In this document: positions 19,143 to 27,325 of the stretch, one piece after another
How positions within the stretch are numbered: position 1 is the stretch's first letter
Layout of the letters: each line of letters starts with the position of its first letter
Assembly: GCF_003987645.1 (NCBI RefSeq)
Contig: NZ_NGKA01000001.1
Coordinates: 246,848-310,847 of the forward strand
DNA: 64,000 nt
Source of the DNA: Vagococcus elongatus
GTDB taxonomy: Bacteria; Bacillota; Bacilli; Lactobacillales; Vagococcaceae
Direction: 5' to 3'
Notes under the pieces: model-generated
Database searches by the model: none
Told to the model about the DNA's origin: nothing
The model's input: only the letters and a program-made list of their open reading frames with translations
Program-made: the position numbers and the translations under genes

Positions 19143-19340
19143 GTGACTAAAAGAAAAATAACTGTCAAGCCAAAAACAAGACAGATTGACCAAAATCCGG
19201 GAGACGTTCAAGCAAAACTACATCGCGGCACAGGCAGTCACGGAAAAACAAAATATTCACGCAAAGTAAAACACAAAAAAAGATTCTCCGAGTCGGAGAA
19301 TCTTTTTTTAGTGTGCTTTAAAGTTATACAACGGTTTTAG
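19143..19340 (+). CDS. Small basic protein with a terminator inside its reading frame; candidate BrfA/ArfA-like ribosome-rescue factor
   Basis: A 65-codon frame from GTG 19143, seven nt after a perfect AAAGGAGG. The protein is very basic, with RGTGSHGKTKYSRKVKHKK near residues 28-46. This recalls the Gly-Ser/basic tail of ArfA (KGKGSYMRKGKHGNR) and, as I recall the family, the Bacillus factor BrfA. A perfect hairpin plus T run (19281-19310) falls at codons 47-56, before the stop at 19338. Most transcripts should therefore end without a stop codon. In arfA and brfA this makes synthesis depend on failure of tmRNA. The family assignment is inference; the terminator in the frame is seen directly. 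Confidence 0.65.
   Translation: MTKRKITVKPKTRQIDQNPGDVQAKLHRGTGSHGKTKYSRKVKHKKRFSESENLFLVCFKVIQRF
19274..19310. terminator. Perfect intrinsic terminator, bidirectional, inside a coding frame
   Basis: AGATTCTCCGA and TCGGAGAATCT (19281-19303) form an 11-bp stem flanked by A7 and T7. On the minus strand it ends rtcB, whose stop codon lies in the T run. On the plus strand it lies within the small basic gene, upstream of that gene's stop codon. Confidence 0.92.
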
Positions 19341-20426
19341 CCGATGAGTAATCACAACAGTATCAGAAATATTCCCAATAATTTGTTCTACTGGCTTGTA
19401 AGCGTCTGGTGCTTCATCTAAAGTCCCCCGGACAACAGAACTTGTGTAAACATTCTTCATTTGTTCCTGATAAAGCTTAAAATCTAGTCTCTTCTTAGCT
19501 TGTGAACGAGATAATTCACGCCCTGCCCCATGAGGAGCTGAATAATTCCAATCTTCATTTCCCAGTCCTTCACAAATCAAAGAACCGTCCCGCATATTTA
19601 AAGGAATGACTAAACGCTCGGCTTTTTGAGCTGAGGTTGCCCCTTTTCTGATAATCTTATGTTCGAGATCAATAAAATTATGAATGGAGTCAAAACAATC
19701 GACTATCTTCCAATTCATCTCTCTAGTAATCCTTTCCAACATGGTCTTACGGTTGAGTGCAGCAAATTTTTGGGCAATCTGCATATCATTCAAATAATCA
19801 GTCAGATTTTTACCTTTTAGCGGTACCAGCTCTCTCTGATGGGTTGCTCCAAGCTTCTGACTCATTTCTTCAACCGCAAGTTTCTGATAGTAAGTGGCAA
19901 TTTGATGCCCTAAATTTCTTGAGCCTGAGTGAACAGAGAGCCATCTGCTTCCCTGTTCATCCTCGGCGACTTCAATATAATGATTCCCGCCACCCAGTGT
20001 GCCGATGGACTGACGTGCCATCCTTATTGTATCTTTACTAAGAGGCAATAAAAGTTTTCCTAACTCATCATCAAAACTATTAGATGTGAAATCATGTTTT
20101 TCAAAACCGGAAGGAATCAATTTATTTATTTTCCGGTCTAATAATTTGAAATCAATCTCCGTCCCATAGTCCAGTTTGTGCATCAAAATACCACAACCGA
20201 TATCAACACCCACGATATTAGGGACTACTTTATCAATCTCTCCATCAAATTTTATCGTTGTCCCAACGGTGGAACCTTTCCCCAGATGGCAGTCCGGCAT
20301 GATTCTAACTTGGGTATTTTCAGTGATATCGTGGTCAATCATGGACTGAATTTGTTGTAGAGTTAATTCGTCCACAGTATCTGTGAAAACTTTTGCTTCC
20401 GCATACCGTCCTTTTAATGTCAGCAT
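19308..20426 (-). CDS. rtcB: RtcB-family RNA ligase
   Basis: A 372-residue RtcB homologue. These ligases join RNA 2',3'-cyclic phosphate or 3'-phosphate ends to 5'-OH ends, using GTP and Mn2+. Seen: MPDCHLGKGSTVGTT, NIVGVDIGCGI (metal Cys), GTLGGGNHYIEV (metal His/Asn loop), HSGSRNLGH, and SAPHGAGRELSRSQAKK carrying the guanylated His. It is shorter than classical RtcB, as in the RtcB branch often linked to repair of damaged tRNA or rRNA. ATG 20426 follows GGGGGAGCAGG; the frame opens at 20531. Confidence 0.92.
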   Translation of the reverse strand: MLTLKGRYAEAKVFTDTVDELTLQQIQSMIDHDITENTQVRIMPDCHLGKGSTVGTTIKFDGEIDKVVPNIVGVDIGCGILMHKLDYGTEIDFKLLDRKINKLIPSGFEKHDFTSNSFDDELGKLLLPLSKDTIRMARQSIGTLGGGNHYIEVAEDEQGSRWLSVHSGSRNLGHQIATYYQKLAVEEMSQKLGATHQRELVPLKGKNLTDYLNDMQIAQKFAALNRKTMLERITREMNWKIVDCFDSIHNFIDLEHKIIRKGATSAQKAERLVIPLNMRDGSLICEGLGNEDWNYSAPHGAGRELSRSQAKKRLDFKLYQEQMKNVYTSSVVRGTLDEAPDAYKPVEQIIGNISDTVVITHRLKPLYNFKAH

Positions 20427-20560
20427 CCTGCTCCCCCATTCATCCATAGACTTCTTTTTTGCTATTGCAAATTTTTTGACACTAAATAAAGCCTTTTCTT
20501 CAAGTATACCAATATCATAGTTGGAAATCAAAAAAGAGCAGATTTCTCCGCTCCGATACT

Positions 20561-21091
20561 TTAAAAATAAGTATTAATCATTTGATAAACTATCCGCTCG
20601 CCATTTTTTATCGGCAAGTTTATTTCTCCACAATAACTAAAGCCTAACTCTGTCACCAAACGCTGCATAATCTTATTATTAGGATGAGTATCTATTCGGG
20701 TATCAAAATTTCCAACCTTGTTACCCTCTCGTATCAACCCAATCAACAAACGTTTTGCCAATCCTTGTTTTCGATAATTACCGTCTACAGCTATACGGTG
20801 AATGACCCTATAATCATTGGTTTCCTCCAACCATGACCCTGAAAGCAGCGTTTCATAGGTACTTTCAGGACCTTCGGCTAAGACTCCGTAGGCTAAAACT
20901 TTACCCGTTGCCCCATCTGTTAAGACATAGCCTTCGCCAGCTTTTATGTCACAAAATACTGTGGGGATTGACGGATGGTTTCCATCTTGCCACTGTGGTA
21001 ATTTTTGTGATTTAAGGAAACTAACTGCAGAAGCAATGACTTTTTCAATTGATGATACATCTGCTTCAACTGCTTTTCTGATAATAAACAT
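20561..21091 (-). CDS. GNAT-family N-acetyltransferase
   Basis: A 176-residue GNAT protein with the acetyl-CoA-binding motif VDGNYRKQGLAKRLL (R/Q-x-x-G-x-A/G). It begins MFIIRKAVEADVSSIEKVIA. The start at ATG 21091 follows GAAAGGG. The substrate is unknown; it stands alone, downstream of nothing obvious. Confidence 0.85.
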   Translation of the reverse strand: MFIIRKAVEADVSSIEKVIASAVSFLKSQKLPQWQDGNHPSIPTVFCDIKAGEGYVLTDGATGKVLAYGVLAEGPESTYETLLSGSWLEETNDYRVIHRIAVDGNYRKQGLAKRLLIGLIREGNKVGNFDTRIDTHPNNKIMQRLVTELGFSYCGEINLPIKNGERIVYQMINTYF

Positions 21092-21311
21092 ATTTAACCC
21101 TTTCAACTATCTTCATATAATCGTAGTACTTTGTACCAAACTTCCTTAAATAGTCCGGTAACATTGGTTCAGGCACAGCACTTAAAACTGATTGTAACCT
21201 CTCATTTGTCAAATGGTTCTGCTCCTATCGATGAGAAAAGGACTGAAGATGGCTGTCAATCTTTTTTAGGTCCTCAGCCACCATTGCCAATCTTCCCACT
21301 AAGTTGGTTGA

Positions 21312-21662
21312 TTATTTTCTCAAAATTTTTTCCATCGCTTTTCCTTTTGCTAATTCATCAATCAATTTATCTAGATAACGTATTTTTTGCATAAGCTCAT
21401 CCTCTATAGCCTCCACCCGATAACCGCAGATGACACCTTTGATCAACGAAGCATTGGTATTGAATTTGGGGGACTGATTAAAAAATGTTTCAATATCAAC
21501 TTTTTCATCCAACTGATGCTGTAAACCTGCTTGGTCATAACCTGTCAGCCAAAAGATGATTTCATCTACTTCGGCTTTCGTCCGTCCTTTTTTCTCTGCT
21601 TTCTGAATATAAAGAGGATAGACACTCTCGAATGTCATTGTAAAAATTCTAGGCTTTTTCAT
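21312..21662 (-). CDS. DUF2200 family protein
   Basis: A 116-residue protein starting [33 protein letters not shown], with [12 protein letters not shown] and the [35 protein letters not shown] end; all are typical of DUF2200. Some relatives are small stand-alone cytosolic proteins of unknown function. GGAATGGAAG precedes ATG. Confidence 0.85.
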   Translation of the reverse strand: MKKPRIFTMTFESVYPLYIQKAEKKGRTKAEVDEIIFWLTGYDQAGLQHQLDEKVDIETFFNQSPKFNTNASLIKGVICGYRVEAIEDELMQKIRYLDKLIDELAKGKAMEKILRK

Positions 21663-21726
21663 CTTCCATTCCTTTCTGACTTCAAATCTAAAGTTTTATC
21701 GTGAAAAATGATAAATAAGTTAAATT

Positions 21727-22251
21727 TCAGTTACCATCTATCAAAATTTTCTTTGTATAGACCATTTTGCCAAATTCATCTGTTGCAAATTTTGAAAACC
21801 CGTTCTTTTCCCAAAAATTTAAATTCTTTTTATTCGAAGTATTTAATGCAATATAACTGGCTCCCTCGCGCTTTAAAAACTTTTCAAGCTCTCGAACTAC
21901 TATACTGCCTATTCCCTTATTACGGTAATCTTTTTCAATACAAAAATCTAAAATAAAGGCTTTGCCATCTTCCTCTGTATAAATTTTGTACATGGTAAAC
22001 CCTAAATAATTGTTTTGCTCATCAAACATAAAGACAAATGACAATGTTTGGCCACCAGCTTGTGCATGTTGGTGCAAGTCCATGATGATTTCATAGTATT
22101 CTTCCGATTGAAACCAAGCTATTATTTCTTGCAGTTCATCGTCTTTTTCCTCTAAATTCGGGAAAATATCTTCTCGTTCATAGTGTCTTTTTTTCTGCCA
22201 AAAATCGTTGACTTCCTCAACAGTGTTCATTTTTCGAAAAAATATTTCCAT
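21727..22251 (-). CDS. GNAT-family N-acetyltransferase
   Basis: A 174-residue acetyltransferase with DFCIEKDYRNKGIGSIVVRELE (acetyl-CoA motif) and a C-terminal WEKNGFSKF turn typical of GNAT enzymes. TAGGAGATAGTA precedes ATG. It is not close in sequence to the GNAT at 20561. The substrate is unknown. Confidence 0.85.
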   Translation of the reverse strand: MEIFFRKMNTVEEVNDFWQKKRHYEREDIFPNLEEKDDELQEIIAWFQSEEYYEIIMDLHQHAQAGGQTLSFVFMFDEQNNYLGFTMYKIYTEEDGKAFILDFCIEKDYRNKGIGSIVVRELEKFLKREGASYIALNTSNKKNLNFWEKNGFSKFATDEFGKMVYTKKILIDGN

Positions 22252-22477
22252 TACTATCTCCTAATAAAATTATTAGTCGATAATGTTTTGTTTATAGACA
22301 GCGATACCCTCTATCGACCAACAAGAACCTCTCGTCTTATTTTCTTCATGTCTTTTGTCATGACACACCAATCCTTTCGCCATAAGATGATTTTAGCAAA
22401 AACAGGCGGAGAAGTCATTTCAAAACTTCTATATTTGTTTCTCTTTTGAAAATGAAAATAACTTTTGAAGAAATAAA

Positions 22478-22507
22478 AAACTCCTCTGATGATGACCAGA
22501 GGAGTTT
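22478..22507 (-). terminator. Terminator of the acoLABC operon
   Basis: AAACTCCTCTG (22478-22488) pairs with CAGAGGAGTTT (22497-22507). On the minus strand it ends in six T. It lies about 10 bp past the acoC stop. Confidence 0.88.
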
Positions 22508-22516
22508 GAATATAAA

Positions 22517-23737
22517 CTAGAAAACTAATAAATATGGTTGTTCCAGATAGTCGATTATTTTGTCTAAAAATTCGGCCGCTGGAGCACCATCTACCACTTG
22601 ATGATCGAAAGTCAAACTCAAAGGTAATTCCTTTATTTCCACTACTTCTTTATCTTCATTAAATATTAATTTACTTTGAAGTGCCCCAACTCCCAATATA
22701 CCAACTTCTGGAGTATTCAAGATTGGCGTAAAATACTCCACACGAGTATTACCTAGATTAGTAATCGTGAAGGTCGATCCGCTATATAGCTCTCCTGATA
22801 ATGAGCCATCCAAGGCCTGAGAGGTGATGTCAGAAAATGTTTCGCCAATTTGCGCTAAACCTTTCAGATGGGTATCTCGTAACACTGGAACAATGAGACC
22901 GTCTGCCACAGACACCGCCACTCCCATGTGAACTTCTTGATGCTCAACCAAACTCTGCCCATCATACCATCTATTCATTTCAGGATAATCTTTCAGTGCT
23001 AAAGTCACAGCTTTAATCAATAATGTATTGATACTTAACGTGCGACGGTCTAACGTCTCGCCGACTTTTACTTTCATTTCTTTTCTGAAGGCCAGCAATT
23101 CAGAGACATTTGCTTTGCCATGTATGGTTAATTGAGCGGTTTGTCTCAAACTTTGGTGCATCCTTTGAGCGATGACCTTCCGCATGCCTTCCAGTCCCTC
23201 ACCTGTCTGTACGACTTCACTGCCGACTGCCGTATGCTTAGGAATCGGTACATGTCTTTCCACATCACGACGGGTGATACGTCCATTTCCTCCCGTTCCA
23301 ATGATTTCTGACAACTCATAACCTTTTTCAGAGGCAATTCTTCTGGCTAATGGGGTAGCAAAAATTCTTTCACCAGCATCTCTTTTGGCAATCTCAGTTT
23401 TTGGCAGACTACTTTTCTCTGTTTTATCTTCAACCTCTACAGGAGTGTCTGCCTCTTTCTCAACCACTTTTTCGTTCGCACCAGATTCGATTTTTTCCCC
23501 CGGCTCCCCTACATAACCAATTGCTTCTTTACACGGCACCACTTCACCCTCTGGCGCTACAATATCCAGCAGTACACCATCTATCGGCGATTCCACATCG
23601 TGTGTTAATTTTTCCGAACTAATGGAAACAATCATTTCGCCTTTTTCAACAGGGTCTCCAACTTTTTTATACCAGTGATCCACTGTTCCTTCTGTCATTG
23701 TTAATCCTAATGTTGGCATAATCAATGTTTCAGCCAT
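22517..23737 (-). CDS. acoC: Acetoin dehydrogenase E2, dihydrolipoamide acetyltransferase
   Basis: A 406-residue E2 of a 2-oxo-acid-dehydrogenase-type complex. Domains in order: an N-terminal lipoyl domain (residues 1-75; lipoyl Lys in SSEKLTH), an Ala/Glu-rich linker, a peripheral subunit-binding domain (about 125-160, TPLARRIASEKGYELSEI), and the catalytic domain with TFDHQVVDGAPAA (His active site). It transfers the acetyl group cleaved from acetoin to CoA. It is last in acoL-acoA-acoB-acoC. Confidence 0.9.
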   Translation of the reverse strand: MAETLIMPTLGLTMTEGTVDHWYKKVGDPVEKGEMIVSISSEKLTHDVESPIDGVLLDIVAPEGEVVPCKEAIGYVGEPGEKIESGANEKVVEKEADTPVEVEDKTEKSSLPKTEIAKRDAGERIFATPLARRIASEKGYELSEIIGTGGNGRITRRDVERHVPIPKHTAVGSEVVQTGEGLEGMRKVIAQRMHQSLRQTAQLTIHGKANVSELLAFRKEMKVKVGETLDRRTLSINTLLIKAVTLALKDYPEMNRWYDGQSLVEHQEVHMGVAVSVADGLIVPVLRDTHLKGLAQIGETFSDITSQALDGSLSGELYSGSTFTITNLGNTRVEYFTPILNTPEVGILGVGALQSKLIFNEDKEVVEIKELPLSLTFDHQVVDGAPAAEFLDKIIDYLEQPYLLVF

Positions 23738-23753
23738 ATTATTTCACCGCCTT

Positions 23754-24776
23754 CTATTTTAAATCTTCGATTAGTTCACTTGCTTCTTCTAACACTCGTT
23801 CTTTGCTAGGTAAATATAACGCTTCTAAATTGCTGGCAAATGGCACTGGTGTATTCGGTGCACAAACACATTTAATTGGTCCGTCTAAATAATCAAAAGC
23901 TCTATCTCCCATTACAGAAGCGATATCTGTCGCCGCATTATTGTGTGGGTTCGCCTCATCAATCACAATCAAACGCCCGGTTTTTTTGACAGATTCTAAA
24001 ATAGTTTCCTGATCCCAAGGGGCTACGGTAATCAAATCGATTACCTCTACAGATATGTCATTTTTTTCTAACTCTTCTGCCACATCTAATGCCACATAGA
24101 GCATTTTGCCAACAGTCACGATTGTCAAGTCTGTCCCTTCACGTTTGACTTTAGCTTTTCCTATTTCTACCTTGTAATATTCTTCTGGTACCTCATCCTT
24201 TATGCCATAAATAGTTTTATCTTCGGAAAAAACCACAATGTTATCATCTTCGATTGCAGAAATCAACAATCCTTTAGCATCGTAAGGATTCGAAGGAACT
24301 ACTACTTTTATTCCCGGGATTGAGCCGAAGATACCATAATAAGAACCTGAGTGTTGGGCGGCTGCTGAAGCACCAGCACCGTGATTGGTTCGTACAGTCA
24401 TCGGGATTTTCGCTTTGCCCCCAAACATATAGCGCATTTTAGAACCTTGACCCAGTAAAGTATCAAAACAAAAGCCGATAAAATCATTAAACATCAACTC
24501 TGGCACTGGACGAAGCCCTGTTGCTGCTGCACCTACAGCAGCTCCCATATAGCCCATTTCAGAAATCGGTGTGTCAATCACTCTGTCATAGCCATATTTT
24601 TCGACTAAACCTTTGGTGACACCGAACACTCCGCCCCATGCGCTTTCTCCTTCTAAATGTTCAACAGTCGTACCACCTGCAATGTCTTCGCCTAATAAAA
24701 TAACTTTGTCGTCTTTAGCCATTGACAAATCTAATCCTTCATTAATCGCTTGCATAAACGTTATTTTTCTACTCAT
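23754..24776 (-). CDS. acoB: Acetoin dehydrogenase E1 beta subunit
   Basis: A 340-residue TPP-enzyme beta subunit (MSRKITFMQAINEGLDLSM, then RVIDTPISEMGYMGAAVGAAATGLRPVPE and RTNHGAGASAAAQHSGSYY). With AcoA it splits acetoin with TPP. The frame opens at a GTG (24785), but two adjacent ATGs follow AGGAG at better spacing; I give the second, 24776. It lies 28 nt after acoA. Confidence 0.9.
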   Translation of the reverse strand: MSRKITFMQAINEGLDLSMAKDDKVILLGEDIAGGTTVEHLEGESAWGGVFGVTKGLVEKYGYDRVIDTPISEMGYMGAAVGAAATGLRPVPELMFNDFIGFCFDTLLGQGSKMRYMFGGKAKIPMTVRTNHGAGASAAAQHSGSYYGIFGSIPGIKVVVPSNPYDAKGLLISAIEDDNIVVFSEDKTIYGIKDEVPEEYYKVEIGKAKVKREGTDLTIVTVGKMLYVALDVAEELEKNDISVEVIDLITVAPWDQETILESVKKTGRLIVIDEANPHNNAATDIASVMGDRAFDYLDGPIKCVCAPNTPVPFASNLEALYLPSKERVLEEASELIEDLK

Positions 24777-24804
24777 CATAGTCACTCCTAATCTTTTTAT
24801 TTTT

Positions 24805-25770
24805 CTAGACCATAACGTCTTCCATTAAAGATTCTGGTTTTGGCAATGGACTATTTCTAGCAAAGACCACTGCTTCCTCAATAGCCCGAGCAGATTCTGC
24901 TTCGATTTCGTCTGCTTGCTCCGCAGTCAACCATTTATTTTTGATAGCTTCTTCCCTAAATAAAACAATATTATCTAAGTCAGCCCAATTTTTTTCTTCG
25001 CCATCTTTTGCTTTATATTTTTGCTCGTCTCCTTCAAAGTGTCCATAATTGCGGTAAGTCATGCATTCGATTAGAGTCGGGCCTTCACCTTTTCGTGCTC
25101 TATCTATTGCTTTTCCTGCTTCTTCATACACAGCCATCAAATCTTTGCCGTCTATCCGTACTCCTGGAATACCATAAGCAACACTGCGATCAGCGATGGT
25201 TTTTGAGCCAGAAGAATACGAAATTGGGGTAGCTTCAGCAAACATATTGTTTTCACAAACAAAAACGACAGGTAAATTCCAAATGGCTGCTAAGTTGATA
25301 CCTTCGTGGAAACTGCCTTCGTTTGATGCACCATCACCGAAGAAACAAACGACTACATCATCTGTCTTCAAGTATTTGTTTCTTAATCCAGCACCTGCTG
25401 CGATAGCAAAACCGCCGCCTACCATGCCGTTAGCACCTAACATACCTTTATCGATATCTGCAATGTGCATGGAACCGCCCTTGCCTTTACATAGACCTGT
25501 TTCACGACCAAAAATTTCAGCCATCATGCCATTTATGTCACAACCTTTGGCAATACAATGTCCGTGTCCTCTGTGAGTACTGGTAATATAATCTTCATCT
25601 GTCAAATGGGCACACACACCTGTTGCAATAGCTTCTTCTCCTGCATATAAATGAACAAAACCCGGAATGTCACCAGTAGTGAAAATTCGATGAACCTCGT
25701 CTTCAAACTTGCGAATGTCATTCATCGTCTTGTACACCCATGCCGCTTTTTTCTTCGTCATTGTTTCCAT
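24805..25770 (-). CDS. acoA: Acetoin dehydrogenase E1 alpha subunit
   Basis: A 321-residue TPP-dependent E1 alpha subunit. The TPP-binding motif is FFGDGASNEGSFHEGINLAAIWNLPVVFVCENN (GDG ... NN). It also has STHRGHGHCIAKG and RETGLCKGKGGSMHI. The AcoA identity over pyruvate dehydrogenase rests on the operon with AcoR and a sigma-54 promoter, plus overall resemblance. GAGGAGG lies 7 nt before ATG. Confidence 0.9.
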   Translation of the reverse strand: METMTKKKAAWVYKTMNDIRKFEDEVHRIFTTGDIPGFVHLYAGEEAIATGVCAHLTDEDYITSTHRGHGHCIAKGCDINGMMAEIFGRETGLCKGKGGSMHIADIDKGMLGANGMVGGGFAIAAGAGLRNKYLKTDDVVVCFFGDGASNEGSFHEGINLAAIWNLPVVFVCENNMFAEATPISYSSGSKTIADRSVAYGIPGVRIDGKDLMAVYEEAGKAIDRARKGEGPTLIECMTYRNYGHFEGDEQKYKAKDGEEKNWADLDNIVLFREEAIKNKWLTAEQADEIEAESARAIEEAVVFARNSPLPKPESLMEDVMV

Positions 25771-25782
25771 TTTTTTTCCTCC

Positions 25783-27120
25783 TCAATCAATCATTTGATT
25801 CGCTAATTCACCCATCATTTCTGAGAGTGTAGGGTGAGCAAATGTCATTTGTTCCAACTCAAAAACTGTCCCTTCCGCCTGCTTAATGGCTAAAAGTGTA
25901 TGAATCATTTCAGTCGCATTAGCACCAACGATGACTGCTCCAAGTATTTCCCGATATTTCTTATCCGCAATGATTTTAATGAATCCCAGTGTCTCGTTCC
26001 CTGCAATGGCACGACCATTAGCACTATAAGGGACACTAGCGATTAGCACCTCTTGACCAGACATTTCCGCTTCCTCTGCAGTCATCCCAAAACTAGCGAT
26101 TTCTGGATGAGTATAGACACATCGAGGAACAGCGTCATTACTTAGAGGCAATTCTTTGTCGCCAAACATATGTCGAACAGCTTTAACTCCCTCCTTACTT
26201 GCTGCATGTGCCAGCATATAGCCTTCAATAATATCCCCAACTGCGTACACGTTAGGACTGTTTGTTTGATAATACTCGTTGACGTCAATAAACTTTTTTT
26301 GATTCGTTAGCCTTAAACCTAATTGACCTGCAAGTTCTAGATTGGCCTGACGACCTGTCACCACGAGAAGTTTGTCAAAGCTCACTTTTTCTTGTGCAAG
26401 GATTACTTGATGAGCTTGGACTTCTTTGATTTCTACTCCTTCATAAATCATGACGCCCATCTTTTTCAACTGTTTCTTGATAATATCTCTTGCCTGATTG
26501 TCTTCGGTCATCAAAATATTAGGTGCCGCCTCAATGACTGTCACTTGACTGCCGAGAGGTGCCATAGCAAAAGCTAACTCAATACCAATCACCCCACCGC
26601 CAATGATTACTAACTCTTTTGGTAAAGTCTGCAAATCGAAAAATGTCTCTGTCGTCAAATAATCCGTTGTTTCAAGTCCTTTGATTGGTGGAACGAACGG
26701 TCTGCTTCCAGTTGCCAACAACATATAATCAGTGGTCAAAATCTTATCATTCACTTGTACTTCGTAACGACTTTTTAAACTTGCTTCCCCTTCAAAATAA
26801 TCTATCTTATGGTGTTTAAACAAATAATGAATCCCTTGCTGCAATTGTGTAACCACTTGATTTTTGCGGTCTACAAGTTTTCCGTAATCTACAAAATCTA
26901 ATGTGTTCACCAAACCAAACCGATTTGCTTCTTTTAATTCTTCCATCCAACTTGCGTGTTTGAGGTAGGCTTTTGAAGGAATGCATCCTACATTCAAGCA
27001 AGTGCCGCCTATTTTTTGACGTTCAATTACTGCTACCTTTTTCCCCAGTTCTGCTGCTTCCACTGCTGCAACATAGCCGCCAGGACCCGCACCAATTACA
27101 ATCAAATCATATTTTCCCAT
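25783..27120 (-). CDS. acoL: Dihydrolipoyl dehydrogenase (E3) of the acetoin system
   Basis: A 445-residue FAD flavoprotein reoxidising dihydrolipoamide with NAD+. It has the FAD motif VIGAGPGGYVAAVEAAELG, the redox disulphide GGTCLNVGCIPSK, the NAD motif IIGGGVIGIELA and the C-terminal FAHPTLSEMM His-Glu pair. There is no N-terminal lipoyl domain. It is the first gene after the sigma-54 promoter; AAGGTGATGAT precedes ATG. Confidence 0.92.
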   Translation of the reverse strand: MGKYDLIVIGAGPGGYVAAVEAAELGKKVAVIERQKIGGTCLNVGCIPSKAYLKHASWMEELKEANRFGLVNTLDFVDYGKLVDRKNQVVTQLQQGIHYLFKHHKIDYFEGEASLKSRYEVQVNDKILTTDYMLLATGSRPFVPPIKGLETTDYLTTETFFDLQTLPKELVIIGGGVIGIELAFAMAPLGSQVTVIEAAPNILMTEDNQARDIIKKQLKKMGVMIYEGVEIKEVQAHQVILAQEKVSFDKLLVVTGRQANLELAGQLGLRLTNQKKFIDVNEYYQTNSPNVYAVGDIIEGYMLAHAASKEGVKAVRHMFGDKELPLSNDAVPRCVYTHPEIASFGMTAEEAEMSGQEVLIASVPYSANGRAIAGNETLGFIKIIADKKYREILGAVIVGANATEMIHTLLAIKQAEGTVFELEQMTFAHPTLSEMMGELANQMID

Positions 27121-27158
27121 ATCATCACCTTCCCTGATCTTTCTTCAATCATATATAA

Positions 27159-27173
27159 GCAACTAACGTGCCA
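27159..27173 (-). promoter_or_regulatory. Sigma-54 (-24/-12) promoter of acoLABC
   Basis: The minus strand reads TGGCACGTTAGTTGC, an exact match to the TGGCAC-N5-TTGC consensus, 39 bp before the acoL start codon. It needs RpoN (gene at 40441) and an enhancer-binding protein, here AcoR. Confidence 0.92.
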
Positions 27174-27222
27174 AAATAAACCCCTTTCATTATCAGCTTT
27201 CTTTGTTTTAAAAATAAGACAT

Positions 27223-27252
27223 GGGACAATTTTGTCTCATTTTGTCGCAACA
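27223..27252 (-). promoter_or_regulatory. Putative AcoR enhancer site
   Basis: GGGACAATTTTGTCTC (27223-27238) contains a GACAA-TTGTC palindrome, and another TTTTGTCGC half lies beside it. It sits about 50-80 bp upstream of the -24 element, a usual place for an activator of sigma-54. AcoR binding is inferred from position. Confidence 0.5.
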
Positions 27253-27256
27253 AAAC

Positions 27257-27300
27257 AAAAAAATAGGACACTTGAAGATTAATAATCTCCAAATGTCCTA
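27257..27300 (-). terminator. Terminator of acoR
   Basis: TAGGACA...TGTCCTA (27264-27300) forms a long imperfect stem. On the minus strand it is followed by seven T. It ends the acoR transcript ahead of the acoL control region. Confidence 0.82.
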
Positions 27301-27325
27301 CATCTGTGTATTTTTAAATTGTTAC

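Noticed and set aside
22183..22449. 88-residue frame overlapping the second GNAT gene start
   Set aside because: Opposite strand to a clear GNAT gene, no ribosome site, no recognisable product.
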